From Bacteroidota bacterium (lineage in GTDB: Bacteria; Bacteroidota; Ignavibacteria; UBA10030; UBA8401): a DNA stretch of 63,787 nucleotides. Below the pieces are notes generated by a model. It was not told the DNA's origin. It was given only the letters and a program-made list of their open reading frames with translations, and ran no database searches. Every line of letters starts with the position of its first letter. Position 1 is the first letter of the stretch. Both the position numbers and the translations under genes were made by a program. The stretch covers positions 1-63,787 of the forward strand of contig SXSI01000013.1 in assembly GCA_005792285.1 (NCBI GenBank), written 5' to 3'. Shown in pieces: positions 63,656 through 63,787 of this stretch.

Positions 63656-63787
63656 AACCGCTAACATTGGTTTGGCAATATGGCGACTGACGTGCTTCTA
63701 TGAAACATATGTACTAGGTCCAACAACTGGAATTCTATTGAACTTTTGTGCTGAAAATCCGCCACATCGCCAAGCCGAAAACCGTTA
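63656..63787 (+). other. attC-like recombination site, cut at the right edge
   Basis: CGCTAAC (63659-63665, R'') opens the site; GGTTTGGCAATATGGCG (63669-63685) is an imperfect inverted repeat of CGCCACATCGCCAAGCC (63760-63776), 14 of 17 positions pairing; and GTTA (63784-63787) starts the R' core, which would continue GTTAGCG past the window. Size (~130 bp) and layout match attC sites of integron cassettes. The mismatched positions become T-G pairs mostly on the bottom strand. Confidence 0.82.

Noticed and set aside
1-63787. CRISPR arrays, rRNA genes, intact insertion sequences
   Set aside because: No regularly spaced repeats, rRNA-like stretches or complete transposases were seen. The only transposase is the decayed tail at 21566-21756.

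Overview
The window is a continuous 63.8 kb piece of an AT-rich, Gram-negative bacterial chromosome from the FCB (Fibrobacteres-Chlorobi-Bacteroidetes) superphylum. It is most likely from the Ignavibacteriota (Chlorobi-related) side. The evidence is a type IX secretion C-terminal sorting domain of the YPNPFNP...AGIYFYRI type, an elongation factor P with the Chlorobi-style tip TPGNLRAF, a complete Bat (aerotolerance) operon, a Bacteroidetes-type sdhCAB operon, and a bacterial group II geranylgeranylglyceryl-phosphate-synthase-like gene. Gene density is high, and many neighbours overlap as ATGA or TAATG, which implies long co-translated operons.

Layout. (1) 1-5845, minus strand: valS (cut by the left edge), a stand-alone cyclic-nucleotide-binding protein overlapping a K+ channel, an M23 peptidase and an FAH-family enzyme. 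(2) 6056-20639, plus strand: purM, efp, accB-accC, gcvH-gcvP, an LTA-synthase-like sulfatase interrupted by one in-frame TGA, era, a DUF1015 protein, an EamA transporter, methylmalonyl-CoA epimerase and uvrC. A small lipoprotein gene lies opposite to purM. (3) 20708-23774, an accessory patch: a PuuD-like membrane protein, a decayed REP-associated transposase tail, two REP-like hairpins, a self-contained gdhA unit, the last 32 codons of a Cys/Met-metabolism PLP enzyme, and tRNA-Val(CAC), whose 3' end coincides with the break in that enzyme. (4) 23780-34362: a TPR lipoprotein, moxR-DUF58-BatA-E, and transketolase. (5) 34475-47091: an unusual envelope cluster with a CsgG/TPR lipoprotein, a giant T9SS propeller protein, an outer-membrane barrel, a second CsgG protein, a CsgG-like/transglutaminase/TPR protein and a CHASE2 adenylate cyclase, preceded by a CRP-like palindrome. 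(6) 47159-50456: sdhCAB. (7) 50462-57507, minus strand: clpS, alaS, GGGP synthase-like, gmhA-like, recR, two related lipoproteins and ftsX. (8) 57623-61172: aconitase, an AlkD-like protein, bacilliredoxin and an out-of-frame heavy-metal-domain remnant. (9) 61240-63787: a tyrosine recombinase, a structured GTTAGCGG site, one hydrolase gene, and an attC-like site that runs off the right edge. Region 9 has the layout of an integron, but the recombinase appears to lack the extra segment diagnostic of IntI.

How the parts fit. The housekeeping operons cover translation (valS, alaS, efp, era), lipid and glycine metabolism (acc, gcv), the TCA cycle (acn, sdh) and DNA repair (uvrC, recR, AlkD-like). 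The most distinctive parts are the CsgG-cyclase envelope cluster, a possible cAMP link to the split K+ channel/cNMP pair at the left end, the accessory patch at tRNA-Val, and the integron-like unit at the right end. All functions are read from sequence motifs alone. No database search was run.
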